Counted from the first letter of the stretch, positions 1 through 6,169 are shown. The stretch: DNA of 6,169 nt from an uncultured Erysipelotrichaceae bacterium (GCA_902796215.1 CADBNY010000081.1:1-6169); one strand, 5' to 3'. Numbers and translations are program-made. The notes: generated by a model not told the origin, from the sequence alone.

Positions 1-9
1 ATTATTCAT
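1..9 (-). CDS. Start of a downstream gene, cut by the window edge (possibly hemW)
   Basis: Only the first three codons (Met-Asn-Asn) are visible, with an ATG at 9-7. The start is supported by a textbook Shine-Dalgarno AAAGGAG at 23-17, seven bases upstream, which lies within the last lepA codons and runs up to the lepA stop. The lepA stop and this ATG are only four bases apart, so the gene is very probably co-transcribed with lepA and translated by ribosomes leaving it. In Bacilli the gene after lepA is commonly the radical-SAM heme chaperone HemW (the old hemN-like protein), which would fit a short polar N-terminus. That identity is inferred from conserved gene order alone, since three codons cannot show it. 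Confidence 0.5.
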
Positions 10-13
10 ACTA

Positions 14-1807
14 TTACTCCTTTGTAGATAGAATTGATAAGAATGCTTCTTGTGGTACTTCTACACTACCTATTTGTTTCATTCTTTTCTTACCTTCTTT
101 TTGTTTTTCTAATAATTTTTTCTTTCTGGTTATGTCTCCACCATAACACTTAGCTAAAACATCTTTTCTTAATGCTCTTACTGTTTCACGAGATATTATG
201 TGCTGACCTATAGCTGCTTGAATCGGAACCTCAAATAATTGTCTAGGAATTATTTCTTTTAATTTTTCACATACTACTTTACCTCTTTGATAGGCAAAGT
301 CTTTATGGACAATAACTGATAGGGCATCTACTACTTCTCCATTTAGTAAAATATCCATTTTTACTAAATTGCTTTCCTTATATCCTATTAGTTCATAATC
401 AAAAGATGCATAACCTTTTGTATAGGACTTTAATTTATCAAAGAAATCATATACAATTTCTGATAATGGTAATTCATAATTGATTGTTACTCTTTCTGTA
501 TCAATATAATCAATATTTATAAATGTTCCTCTTTTATCCTGACATAATTCCATTAATGGTCCTATATATGTACTAGGTGTAAAAATACTACATTTTACAT
601 ATGGTTCATAGGTCTTTGAAATTAATTCTCTTTTAGGCATTTTACTTGGTGAATCTATTTCTATTTTTGTTTTATCGGTTAGTTCTACTTCGTAGACAAC
701 AGATGGAGATGTCGCAATTAAGTTAATGCCAAATTCTCTTTCAATTCTTTCTTCTATAATTTCCATATGTAGTAATCCTAAGAAACCGCATCGAAAACCA
801 AAACCTAGTGCTTTTGATGTTTCTGGTTCAAAGATTAATGCTGCATCATTTAATTTTAATTTATTTAAAGCTTCTCTTAAGTCTTCAAATTTGTTTGATT
901 CAATTGGATATAATCCACAATATACAGTTGATTTCATTGGTTTATATCCAGGTAATTTTTCTGCTGCCTGGTTATTTTCTAGGGTAATCGTGTCTCCAAC
1001 ATGGACATCACTAATGCTTTTAATTGATGCATATAAATATCCTACTTCTCCGGCTGTTAATGATTTTATTTCTTTTTCCTTTGGAGTATTAATTGATAAG
1101 CCAACAACATCATAAGTAGCGTTTGTTTCCATCATTTTGATAATGTCTCCTACGGATACTTTTCCATCTACTACTCTAATAGATGTAATAACACCTCTAT
1201 ATGAATCAAATAGACTATCAAAAATTAATGCTTTTAAAGGCTTATTTTCTTTTCCTTGTGGAGATGGAATGATTTCAATAATTTTATCTAATAATTCACT
1301 AACTCCTTCTCCTGTTTTTGCACTTGTTAAAACAATATCTTTTTTATCAAAGCCTATATTTTCTAGTTCTGTTATAACTTTATTTGGATTTGCTGATGGT
1401 AGATCTATCTTATTAATAACAGGAATTACTTTTAAATTGTTATCAAGAGCTAGATATAAATTTGCTAGAGTTTGGGCTTCTACTCCTTGGGTTGCATCAA
1501 CAACTAAAATAGCTCCTTCACAAGCTGCTAGACTTCTTGATACTTCATATGAAAAATCTACGTGCCCTGGTGTATCTATTAAGTTAAGAATATATTCTTT
1601 ATTATCTTTTTTATAATTTAGAGTAACAGCATTCAACTTAATTGTAATACCTCTTTCTCTTTCTAAATCCATGGAATCTAGCATTTGATTTTTTAATTCT
1701 CTTTTGTCTATAGATCCTGTCAGTTCTAGTATTCTGTCTGCAAGAGTACTTTTTCCATGATCAATATGAGCTATAATACAAAAATTACGAATATTATCTT
1801 GCTTCAT
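14..1807 (-). CDS. lepA: Elongation factor 4 (LepA), ribosome-associated GTPase
   Basis: This is a full-length LepA of 597 residues, against about 600 usual for the family. It is a translational GTPase that binds the ribosome and is implicated in back-translocation or in 30S assembly and initiation; its exact role is still debated. The GTPase motifs are all present: G1 AHIDHGKST (13-21), G2 RERGIT (50-55), G3 DTPGH (78-82, with H82 as the catalytic histidine), G4 NKID (132-135) and G5 SAK (162-164). A beta-barrel domain and an EF-G-like domain III follow, then an EF-G domain V-like region. The LepA-specific C-terminal domain has its hallmark lysine-rich segment beginning YGGDITRKKK at 555. 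EF-G domain IV is absent, as expected. The ATG at 1807 is preceded by GGAGGA six bases upstream (1819-1814), which fixes the start. An upstream terminator and a promoter-like sequence suggest transcription independent of the genes before it. No key residue is missing. Confidence 0.98.
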   Translation of the reverse strand: MKQDNIRNFCIIAHIDHGKSTLADRILELTGSIDKRELKNQMLDSMDLERERGITIKLNAVTLNYKKDNKEYILNLIDTPGHVDFSYEVSRSLAACEGAILVVDATQGVEAQTLANLYLALDNNLKVIPVINKIDLPSANPNKVITELENIGFDKKDIVLTSAKTGEGVSELLDKIIEIIPSPQGKENKPLKALIFDSLFDSYRGVITSIRVVDGKVSVGDIIKMMETNATYDVVGLSINTPKEKEIKSLTAGEVGYLYASIKSISDVHVGDTITLENNQAAEKLPGYKPMKSTVYCGLYPIESNKFEDLREALNKLKLNDAALIFEPETSKALGFGFRCGFLGLLHMEIIEERIEREFGINLIATSPSVVYEVELTDKTKIEIDSPSKMPKRELISKTYEPYVKCSIFTPSTYIGPLMELCQDKRGTFINIDYIDTERVTINYELPLSEIVYDFFDKLKSYTKGYASFDYELIGYKESNLVKMDILLNGEVVDALSVIVHKDFAYQRGKVVCEKLKEIIPRQLFEVPIQAAIGQHIISRETVRALRKDVLAKCYGGDITRKKKLLEKQKEGKKRMKQIGSVEVPQEAFLSILSTKE

Positions 1808-1813
1808 ATATCT

Positions 1814-1819
1814 TCCTCC
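1814..1819 (-). promoter_or_regulatory. lepA ribosome binding site
   Basis: On the minus strand this reads GGAGGA, six bases before the lepA ATG. It is a near-consensus Shine-Dalgarno sequence and supports the annotated start. If the promoter proposed at 1827-1856 is right, this site lies almost at the 5' end of the transcript, making an unusually short leader. Confidence 0.85.
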
Positions 1820-1823
1820 GATG

Positions 1824-1839
1824 TATATGATATCATATA
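1824..1839. repeat. 16-bp perfect palindrome over the lepA -10 region
   Basis: The sequence TATATGATATCATATA is its own reverse complement across all 16 bases. It sits on the candidate -10 box of lepA, where an operator for a dimeric repressor could act. It could equally be chance in DNA this rich in A and T, and no known operator consensus is recognised. Confidence 0.4.
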
Positions 1840-1856
1840 ATGAAATATTTTTCCAA
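1827..1856 (-). promoter_or_regulatory. Candidate sigma-A-type promoter of lepA
   Basis: Read on the minus strand, TTGGAA at 1856-1851 is a plausible -35 box (four of six consensus bases). An 18-base spacer separates it from TATCAT at 1832-1827, a -10 box with five of six matches and an upstream TG (1835-1834) that makes an extended -10. It lies between the terminator at 1873-1910 and lepA, where a promoter is needed. The predicted start near 1820 leaves a leader of only about 13 bases. A second register, TATGAT at 1837-1832, is possible but lacks a good -35. The region is so AT-rich that chance matches are likely. Confidence 0.45.
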
Positions 1857-1872
1857 TTATGTTTACTATTGT

Positions 1873-1910
1873 AAAAGGTGATTAGAATTTATGTAAACTA
1901 ATCACCTTTT
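1873..1910 (-). terminator. Intrinsic terminator after the membrane-protein gene
   Basis: A perfect 13-bp inverted repeat (1873-1885 paired with 1898-1910) encloses a 12-base loop, with the GGTGATTAG core providing most of its strength. It begins one base after the TAA stop of the upstream gene, the classic position for a terminator. On the minus strand the T run is only four bases (1876-1873) and is part of the stem. On the plus strand the hairpin is followed by a longer T-rich tract (1907-1920). It could therefore work in both directions, although no plus-strand gene is present to need it. Confidence 0.75.
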
Positions 1911-2801
1911 TTATTTTATTGTACTACTATCAAAATATAATACTGAGTTGTATATCTTAAATATATAAGTAATCGTTGATGCTTTTTCTTTATAATTCTC
2001 TATATCAATAGGGTTTTGTTTTATCATATCTTCTGTTTGATTTGGTTTTGTTTCTATTAATATAGTATGGGCAGGATCTTTATAAATATATATTGTATAT
2101 GTTTCCCCCTCTTTTTGAGTATCTGTATAAATAGCTTTTTCTTCCAATCTATAAGTTCCATCTGGTTCTTTATATGCTGCTGTTAAATCTGCATAATATG
2201 GTTCTATTAATTCTTTTGATGGTTCAGCTTCTTCTAATCCATCAAAAACAGTGTTAAATCCATCATCTTTTTCTGAATAAGTCATTATTCCTACATTTTG
2301 TCCATTAATACGGAAACTAAATGGATAGGTAATTACTATGTCGTTTGAATATGTTACATTCCCACCAAAGAATCTTTGCATATATGTTTTTATTTTTGAA
2401 GATGATATGTTATATATTTTTCTTCCTTTTTGATCTTTTTCTTCTGTTGCAACAAAATCTTCTACTTGAGCAAATTGTAAGGCATAATAGAATCTTTCTT
2501 TATTTTGGAATGAAGATAAATTAACATTACTTTCTGTTAAAAATTTATCATTTCTTTTTCCGTTTGTTCCATATTTTACATAATCATATAGAATTTTGAC
2601 ATTCTCATCTTCTAAGCTTAATGGAGTACTTACTTCTGGTTTTTCTTTTACTTCTTTTTTTCCAAAGATTTTGTTACTGATAAGAAAAACAGATATACCA
2701 CATATAAGAGCTATTATTATAGCAATAATAAGACCTAAGCTATTACTTTTATTCTTTTTCTGCTTTTTATCTTCTATTTCATCACCGATTTTGAAATCCA
2801 T
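1911..2801 (-). CDS. Single-pass membrane-anchored protein of unknown function
   Basis: This 296-residue protein belongs to no family I recognise. It has a short charged N-terminus rich in lysine (12-18), one strongly hydrophobic segment at about 22-42 (LGLIIAIIIALI and following), a basic linker (44-54) and then about 240 residues of mixed polar sequence rich in tyrosine and acidic residues. The layout suggests an uncleaved signal anchor with the large domain outside the cell. The only cysteine, C34, lies inside the membrane segment, so no disulfides are expected. I see no catalytic motif, helix-turn-helix or repeat. The likely start is the ATG at 2801: an upstream in-frame GTG at 2810 (giving 299 residues) falls inside the Shine-Dalgarno sequence GAGGTGA, which is well spaced for the ATG. 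The gene lies 65-75 bases after ymfH and is closed by a strong terminator. Its position gives no firm clue to function. Confidence 0.85.
   Translation of the reverse strand: MDFKIGDEIEDKKQKKNKSNSLGLIIAIIIALICGISVFLISNKIFGKKEVKEKPEVSTPLSLEDENVKILYDYVKYGTNGKRNDKFLTESNVNLSSFQNKERFYYALQFAQVEDFVATEEKDQKGRKIYNISSSKIKTYMQRFFGGNVTYSNDIVITYPFSFRINGQNVGIMTYSEKDDGFNTVFDGLEEAEPSKELIEPYYADLTAAYKEPDGTYRLEEKAIYTDTQKEGETYTIYIYKDPAHTILIETKPNQTEDMIKQNPIDIENYKEKASTITYIFKIYNSVLYFDSSTIK
2676..2738 (-). other. Predicted transmembrane segment (residues 22-42)
   Basis: Twenty-one residues made almost entirely of Leu, Ile, Val, Ala and Gly are flanked by lysine-rich stretches on both sides. A signal anchor with the N-terminus inside is the most likely topology, but the basic residues following the segment make the positive-inside rule less decisive than usual. 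Confidence 0.85.
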
Positions 2802-2805
2802 GACA

Positions 2806-2812
2806 GTCACCT
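2806..2812 (-). promoter_or_regulatory. Ribosome binding site deciding the ATG start of the membrane protein
   Basis: On the minus strand the stretch reads AGAGGTGAC, a long match to the anti-Shine-Dalgarno complement AGGAGGTGATC. Eight bases separate GAGG from the ATG at 2801, which is optimal spacing. The alternative GTG start at 2810-2808 is contained in this motif and has only GAGTAGAG-type sequence ahead of it. Confidence 0.75.
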
Positions 2813-2825
2813 CTACTCTATAATC

Positions 2826-2834
2826 ATTTTAACA
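2826..2834 (-). promoter_or_regulatory. Candidate extended -10 promoter for the membrane-protein gene
   Basis: The minus strand reads TGTTAAAAT, that is TG-N-TAAAAT, an extended -10 with five of six consensus bases. No good -35 is seen at 17 bases (TTTTCT at best), which extended -10 promoters can tolerate. A start near 2819 would leave a leader of about 18 bases ending in the ribosome binding site. The call is tentative in such AT-rich DNA, and the gene may also be read through from ymfH. Confidence 0.35.
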
Positions 2835-2843
2835 AAAGTATAC

Positions 2844-2877
2844 AAAAAAGAAAATATTATTTTTGATATTTTCTTTT
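2844..2877 (-). terminator. Weak AT-rich hairpin at the ymfH stop, possible leaky terminator
   Basis: A perfect 12-bp inverted repeat (2846-2857 with 2866-2877) and an 8-base loop overlap the ymfH TAA stop. On the minus strand the stem runs into six Ts (2849-2844), the layout of an intrinsic terminator. Only one of its 12 pairs is G-C, so the stem is weak. Partial termination is the most it probably achieves, leaving some read-through into the membrane-protein gene. Confidence 0.35.
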
Positions 2878-4138
2878 ATTTTGGTAACATTTGTACAATA
2901 CTTGTATTTTTAAAATCAATCTTTTTAATTAATTCTTCTAATATTTTCAATTTCATGCTTTTTATTTTATCAATTCTATCTGAAATAATACTTCCATATT
3001 TCAAAATATCATCATATAAATTGTTTACTGTAGCATCAATATTGTCTATCATACGTATTTCATTGGCAATCCAAACTTTTTTTATACGATTGAACGAGCT
3101 TTCTGTTATTGATAAATTACTTATTTCGTCTTTGATTTCTTCTTCTAATTTATCAGGTTCTTTTGTAGATGCCATTAAATAGAATACTCTAAAATCTTCT
3201 AGATTCTCCCATTCTGTATGAATTCCATTTACTATTTTTTCATTTCTTACTCGTTCTCTAAATTCTGATGATGCTCCAAAAAGAATTGTTGTTAATATAT
3301 TTAAATATAAATCTAATTCTACTGAATCTAGTTTTAAATTCTTTGTTGGTATTTTTAATCCATATGCTAATTTCGGTATTTCAATATTGGAAGTAATCTC
3401 TGTTTTTGATTTTTTTATTTCATCTTTTTCTTCTACTTGTTCTATTTCTGGAAGTTGTTCTTTTTTCTTATAATCTAGTTTTTTCTTTATAATTTCTACT
3501 GCTTTTTCTTTATTAAAGTTTCCCACGATTAAAATGAACATATTATTTGGTATATAAAAATTACTATAGCAGTTATATAAATCTTCTTTGGTAATTTTAT
3601 TAATTTCTTCTACTGTTCCAGCAATATCAATTCTTCGTGGATGTTTGTGAAAAATATTTTTTCTTAATTCCATTTCTAGTTTTATATCTGGCATATCTTC
3701 ATACATATTTATTTCTTCAGTAATAATTCCTTTTTCTTTATTGACGTTACTATCAGTATAATAAGGATCATTTACAAAACTAATTAAATATTCTAAATTT
3801 TCTTCAAACTTTTTATTTCCATAGCAAATATATTGCGTATTATCAAAGGATGTAGATGCATTACAGCCTGTTCCACTTTTTGAAAAGAAAGTGAAAGGAT
3901 CTTCTCCAGATTCTTGCTCAAACATTTTATGTTCTAAGAAGTGAGCAATTCCTAGAGGAAGTTTATGAGAGATTTGTTTTTCATCTTTGAATTCTATTAC
4001 CTCACTCCCAAATCTCGTCGCAAAGCTAATAAAATAATTTTTCTTATTGTCATATGGTAACATGTAAATTTCTAAGCCATTATCTAAGGTTTCTACATAG
4101 TAATTCATGTCTAAACCACTTAAATTAATTGTCTTCAT
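2876..4138 (-). CDS. ymfH: M16-family zinc peptidase YmfH (EF-P 5-aminopentanol modification-associated)
   Basis: This 420-residue protein is a member of the M16 (pitrilysin/processing peptidase-like) family and the catalytic half of the YmfF/YmfH pair; NCBI spells the names YfmF and YfmH. The inverted zinc motif HxxEH is intact as HFLEH at 66-70, giving H66 and H70 as ligands and E69 as the catalytic base. The third ligand is probably E142 in ITEEINMYEDMP. Two M16 domains are evident, about 1-215 and 250-420, joined by a charged lysine/glutamate linker (223-248). In B. subtilis the pair is linked genetically to 5-aminopentanol modification of elongation factor P; the proteolytic substrate is not established. 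The ATG at 4138 follows an AGGGGG ribosome binding site and lies within the 3' end of ymfF, so translation is probably coupled. Length is typical of the family and nothing essential appears to be missing. Confidence 0.93.
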   Translation of the reverse strand: MKTINLSGLDMNYYVETLDNGLEIYMLPYDNKKNYFISFATRFGSEVIEFKDEKQISHKLPLGIAHFLEHKMFEQESGEDPFTFFSKSGTGCNASTSFDNTQYICYGNKKFEENLEYLISFVNDPYYTDSNVNKEKGIITEEINMYEDMPDIKLEMELRKNIFHKHPRRIDIAGTVEEINKITKEDLYNCYSNFYIPNNMFILIVGNFNKEKAVEIIKKKLDYKKKEQLPEIEQVEEKDEIKKSKTEITSNIEIPKLAYGLKIPTKNLKLDSVELDLYLNILTTILFGASSEFRERVRNEKIVNGIHTEWENLEDFRVFYLMASTKEPDKLEEEIKDEISNLSITESSFNRIKKVWIANEIRMIDNIDATVNNLYDDILKYGSIISDRIDKIKSMKLKILEELIKKIDFKNTSIVQMLPK

Positions 4139-5396
4139 TTTTGACCCCCTCTAATAAAAACACTGTATCCATTGTAATCTTTTTACATACTTTTGTAATA
4201 TCTTGTTTCTTTACTTTGTTCATTTTTTCTGATCTTTCTTTAATAGAATCTAATCCTAATATTTCTTCAAACAAATATTCACTAATGATTGCATTTTCAT
4301 TTTCTTCTATGGCTTCTAATGAAGTATGGTAGAATTCTTTGGCTATTTCTATATCTTCATTAGTAAAGTGTCCTTTTTTCATTTCATTTAAATTTTTAGT
4401 AATTAAATCTACTGTTTTATTAAAGTTATTTTTATCAATTCCAGCTGTTATTACTAATAAATTATCTAATTTATTAATTAAAGAATAAACTGTGTAGCAT
4501 AATGAGTTTTTTTCTCGTACATCTTTGAATAATTTTGAATCACTACCTCCACCAAATATTAAGTTTGCTAAAACTAATGAATAATTTCTTTCATAATCTG
4601 TCATTTTACTAATTGGACAAGCAATTGCTAATTTTGATTGAGTATTATCAATTGTTTCTTTGGCAAACAAACGTCTTTTACGAGGTTTTTTTGCATTTAG
4701 ATAGTATGATTCTTTTTCCTTCTTTATCTTTTTGAACTTAAAATATTTTTTTATTAAAGATGTCATTTCTTTATTATCAAAATCTCCTACTACAAAAATA
4801 TCTACATAATCATTATTTATCATATTTTGGTATGTTTCATATAAATTATTTTCTGTAATTTTTTCTAAGTCTTCTAAATATCCTGTCATTCTGTAAGATA
4901 CTGGGCTAGTTTTGTCATAAGCTTCAGCCATTCTCATTATACTGTAGTGAGTAGCATCTTCTTTGATACTGCTTAGCGCTACAACGGTATTATATTTAGC
5001 AAGATCCATTTTGTCTTTTTGAAAAGATTTTTCTTCTACGTCTGGATGAAAAATTATTTCACTTAAAAATTCTATAGATTGCTCAACATTACCTTTTTCT
5101 GTATGATCATCGGTTAGTGTTTGAAGTATGAAACTAGTAAATATATAGTTTCCAATTCTTTGATTACTTGTTCCTATTTCAGCAGAATATAAATCTTCAG
5201 CTTTTATAGTTAAATTTCTTTTACTATTATACTTTTCTGTTGATTGTAAAAGAACATCTGTTAAAACTGCTCTTTTAGTAATTTCTTCTTTTTGAATTGG
5301 AGTATGAAAGATTACTTTTACTGTTATTGTTTTAAATTTATCTGTATTAATTAAATGTAGTCCAAAGGAACCTAAATCTTTTTTTGTATATTTCAT
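4125..5396 (-). CDS. ymfF: M16-family protein YmfF, non-catalytic partner of YmfH
   Basis: This 423-residue protein has the two-domain M16 fold pattern but no HxxEH zinc motif. In the corresponding N-terminal region (about 40-56) the sequence is TKRAVLTDVLLQSTEKY, without the two histidines. It does keep the C-terminal-domain M16 signature, FGGGSDSKLF then VREKNSLCYTVYS at about 281-305, with the substrate-contacting Arg294 and Tyr301. This matches the usual division in two-subunit M16 peptidases, where one chain carries zinc and the other shapes the substrate chamber. It is adjacent to ymfH with a 14-base overlap, as expected for subunits made in equal amounts. The ATG at 5396 has a strong AAGAGGTGA site at 5409-5401. 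The 38-base gap after deoD holds a -10-like TATACT (5420-5415) without a convincing -35, so an internal promoter is possible. Otherwise it is probably co-transcribed with deoD. Confidence 0.92.
   Translation of the reverse strand: MKYTKKDLGSFGLHLINTDKFKTITVKVIFHTPIQKEEITKRAVLTDVLLQSTEKYNSKRNLTIKAEDLYSAEIGTSNQRIGNYIFTSFILQTLTDDHTEKGNVEQSIEFLSEIIFHPDVEEKSFQKDKMDLAKYNTVVALSSIKEDATHYSIMRMAEAYDKTSPVSYRMTGYLEDLEKITENNLYETYQNMINNDYVDIFVVGDFDNKEMTSLIKKYFKFKKIKKEKESYYLNAKKPRKRRLFAKETIDNTQSKLAIACPISKMTDYERNYSLVLANLIFGGGSDSKLFKDVREKNSLCYTVYSLINKLDNLLVITAGIDKNNFNKTVDLITKNLNEMKKGHFTNEDIEIAKEFYHTSLEAIEENENAIISEYLFEEILGLDSIKERSEKMNKVKKQDITKVCKKITMDTVFLLEGVKNEDN
4143..4151 (-). promoter_or_regulatory. ymfH ribosome binding site inside the ymfF coding region
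   Basis: The minus strand reads AGAGGGGGTC just before the ymfH ATG, giving a purine-rich Shine-Dalgarno within the last ymfF codons. With the 14-base overlap of the two genes this fits translational coupling. Confidence 0.7.
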
Positions 5397-5400
5397 TTTT

Positions 5401-5409
5401 TCACCTCTT
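5401..5409 (-). promoter_or_regulatory. ymfF ribosome binding site
   Basis: AAGAGGTGA on the minus strand is a long match to the Shine-Dalgarno consensus and lies four bases from the ymfF ATG, with the GAGG core at a suitable distance. It supports the annotated start and resembles the site before the membrane-protein gene. Confidence 0.75.
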
Positions 5410-5434
5410 GTTTTAGTATACCCTTTTTTTCTTT

Positions 5435-6148
5435 TTATATAATGGATTCTAAGGCCATTTCTATCATATTATCTAGAGAAGTTTGTCTTTCTTCACTTGT
5501 TAAGTTTCTTTTATCATATAAGGAATCAACAACGGTCATTAAGCATGATGCTTCTTTTTCTAGTTTTTTTGCTATATAAAAAAGTCCAAAAGCTTCCATT
5601 TCAACACCTAAAAATTCTTTATCTGGATAGTTTTTGCGGAATTTATCTTTATCATCACAATACAAGTCAAACACATCGCTTGTAATCGTTTTTCCATACT
5701 TTAGCTCTATATTTCTTTCTTTTGCTTTATTAATGATTTTTCTATTTAATTCATAAGATGATTGAATAAAATCAATGTCTACTCCATCTAGTAGCTCATC
5801 AAAATAGCTTTTGCAGTAAGCTCCACTTGATAAAATAACATCTAATATTTTTATATTCTCATTAAATGATCCACAAGTTCCAATACGAATAATTTGTTCA
5901 ACATTATAGAATTTATATAATTCGTAGGAATAAATTCCAATACTTGGAATACCCATTCCTGATGCAAAAACAGTGACTCTTTTGCCTTTATATGTTCCAG
6001 TGTAACCAAACATATTTCGAACTGTATTAATCAATTTCGCATCTTCTAAATAATTTTCTGCAATATATTTTGCTCTTAGGGGATCTCCAGGCATTAATAC
6101 TACTGGAGCAATATCTTCTAATTTACTTTCAATGTGTGGTGTCGCCAT
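5435..6148 (-). CDS. deoD: DeoD-type purine nucleoside phosphorylase
   Basis: This 237-residue enzyme is the hexameric, DeoD-type purine nucleoside phosphorylase. It splits purine (deoxy)ribonucleosides with phosphate to give the base and (deoxy)ribose 1-phosphate in cytosolic nucleoside salvage. The N-terminus MATPHI matches E. coli DeoD, including His5, which reaches into the neighbouring subunit's active site. Phosphate-binding residues are present in PGDPLR (G21, R25), R44 and RIGTCG (R88, T91). F160 occupies the base-stacking position, and VEMEA (182-186) supplies the ribose-binding glutamate. The catalytic pair is D208 and R221 (in ERQT). The segment around D208 reads TVVDSLYDK, where E. 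coli has TVSDHIRT, so the residue next to the catalytic aspartate is Val rather than Ser. The start is the ATG at 6148, preceded by AGAAGG at 6163-6158. The promoter, if adjacent, lies beyond the window edge. Confidence 0.96.
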   Translation of the reverse strand: MATPHIESKLEDIAPVVLMPGDPLRAKYIAENYLEDAKLINTVRNMFGYTGTYKGKRVTVFASGMGIPSIGIYSYELYKFYNVEQIIRIGTCGSFNENIKILDVILSSGAYCKSYFDELLDGVDIDFIQSSYELNRKIINKAKERNIELKYGKTITSDVFDLYCDDKDKFRKNYPDKEFLGVEMEAFGLFYIAKKLEKEASCLMTVVDSLYDKRNLTSEERQTSLDNMIEMALESII

Positions 6149-6157
6149 AAATCTTTA

Positions 6158-6163
6158 CCTTCT
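6158..6163 (-). promoter_or_regulatory. deoD ribosome binding site
   Basis: AGAAGG lies nine bases before the deoD ATG. It is weaker than the other sites in the window, but spacing is good and no better start is available, because MATPHI aligns with the family N-terminus. Confidence 0.6.
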
Positions 6164-6169
6164 TTCCTA

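Noticed and set aside
726..1616. Two plus-strand open frames of 129 and 159 codons opposite lepA
   Set aside because: They lie wholly antisense to a certain, conserved lepA. Their proteins look like no family, and no suitable ribosome binding site precedes them.
2691..2711. Possible lipoprotein lipobox around C34 of the membrane protein
   Set aside because: The residues before the cysteine are Ala-Leu-Ile, which do not fit the lipobox (Leu, small, Gly/Ala, Cys), and the cysteine is in the middle of the hydrophobic segment.
2596..3182. Plus-strand open frames of 75 codons opposite the membrane-protein gene and ymfH
   Set aside because: Their hydrophobic, Ser/Ile/Leu/Phe-rich composition is what the antisense of Lys/Glu/Asn-rich genes gives; they have no independent support.
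5415..5443. Internal promoter between deoD and ymfF
   Set aside because: TATACT is a fair -10, but no -35 or extended TG accompanies it, and the 38-base gap fits simple co-transcription.
4129..5685. Plus-strand open frames of 67 and 62 codons opposite ymfF and deoD
   Set aside because: They are short, antisense to well-recognised genes, and lack ribosome binding sites.
14..6148. Reassignment of TGA to tryptophan, as in many Mollicutes
   Set aside because: All the genes are full length with TGA read as stop, both tryptophans (in YmfH) use TGG, and all five stops are TAA. There is no sign of code change, though with two Trp codons the evidence is limited.

Overview
The window is very AT-rich. 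Every recognisable gene lies on the minus strand, so transcription runs from high to low coordinates. The protein sequences are Bacilli-like: the LepA G2 region, the DeoD phosphate-site RIGTCG motif and the YmfF/YmfH M16 pair all fit. All five complete genes end in TAA, strong AGGAGG-type ribosome binding sites precede most of them, and the only two tryptophans are encoded by TGG. This suggests a low-GC Firmicute or Tenericutes-like gut lineage using the standard bacterial code, for example RF39 or a related Bacilli group. The lineage is an inference from composition and homology by eye.

In transcription order the layout is as follows. deoD (purine nucleoside phosphorylase) is at 6148-5435. 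ymfF, an M16-family protein without the zinc motif, is at 5396-4125. ymfH, an M16 peptidase with an intact zinc motif, is at 4138-2876 and overlaps ymfF by 14 bases. An unrecognised single-pass membrane protein of 296 aa is at 2801-1911, followed directly by a strong hairpin terminator at 1910-1873. lepA (elongation factor 4) is at 1807-14 and has its own promoter-like region at 1856-1827. The first three codons of a further gene are at 9-1, and its ribosome binding site lies inside the last codons of lepA.

Functionally, deoD belongs to nucleoside salvage. ymfF and ymfH form the two-subunit M16 pair associated in Bacillus subtilis with 5-aminopentanol modification of elongation factor P. lepA is a ribosome-associated GTPase. 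So two of the three recognisable modules concern translation, but the terminator separates them into different transcription units. The longest non-coding stretch is 103 bases (1808-1910). There are no RNA genes, mobile elements, CRISPR arrays or long repeats. The window looks like ordinary core genome, and I found no convincing evidence of a previously undescribed system. The most open item is the membrane protein of unknown function.
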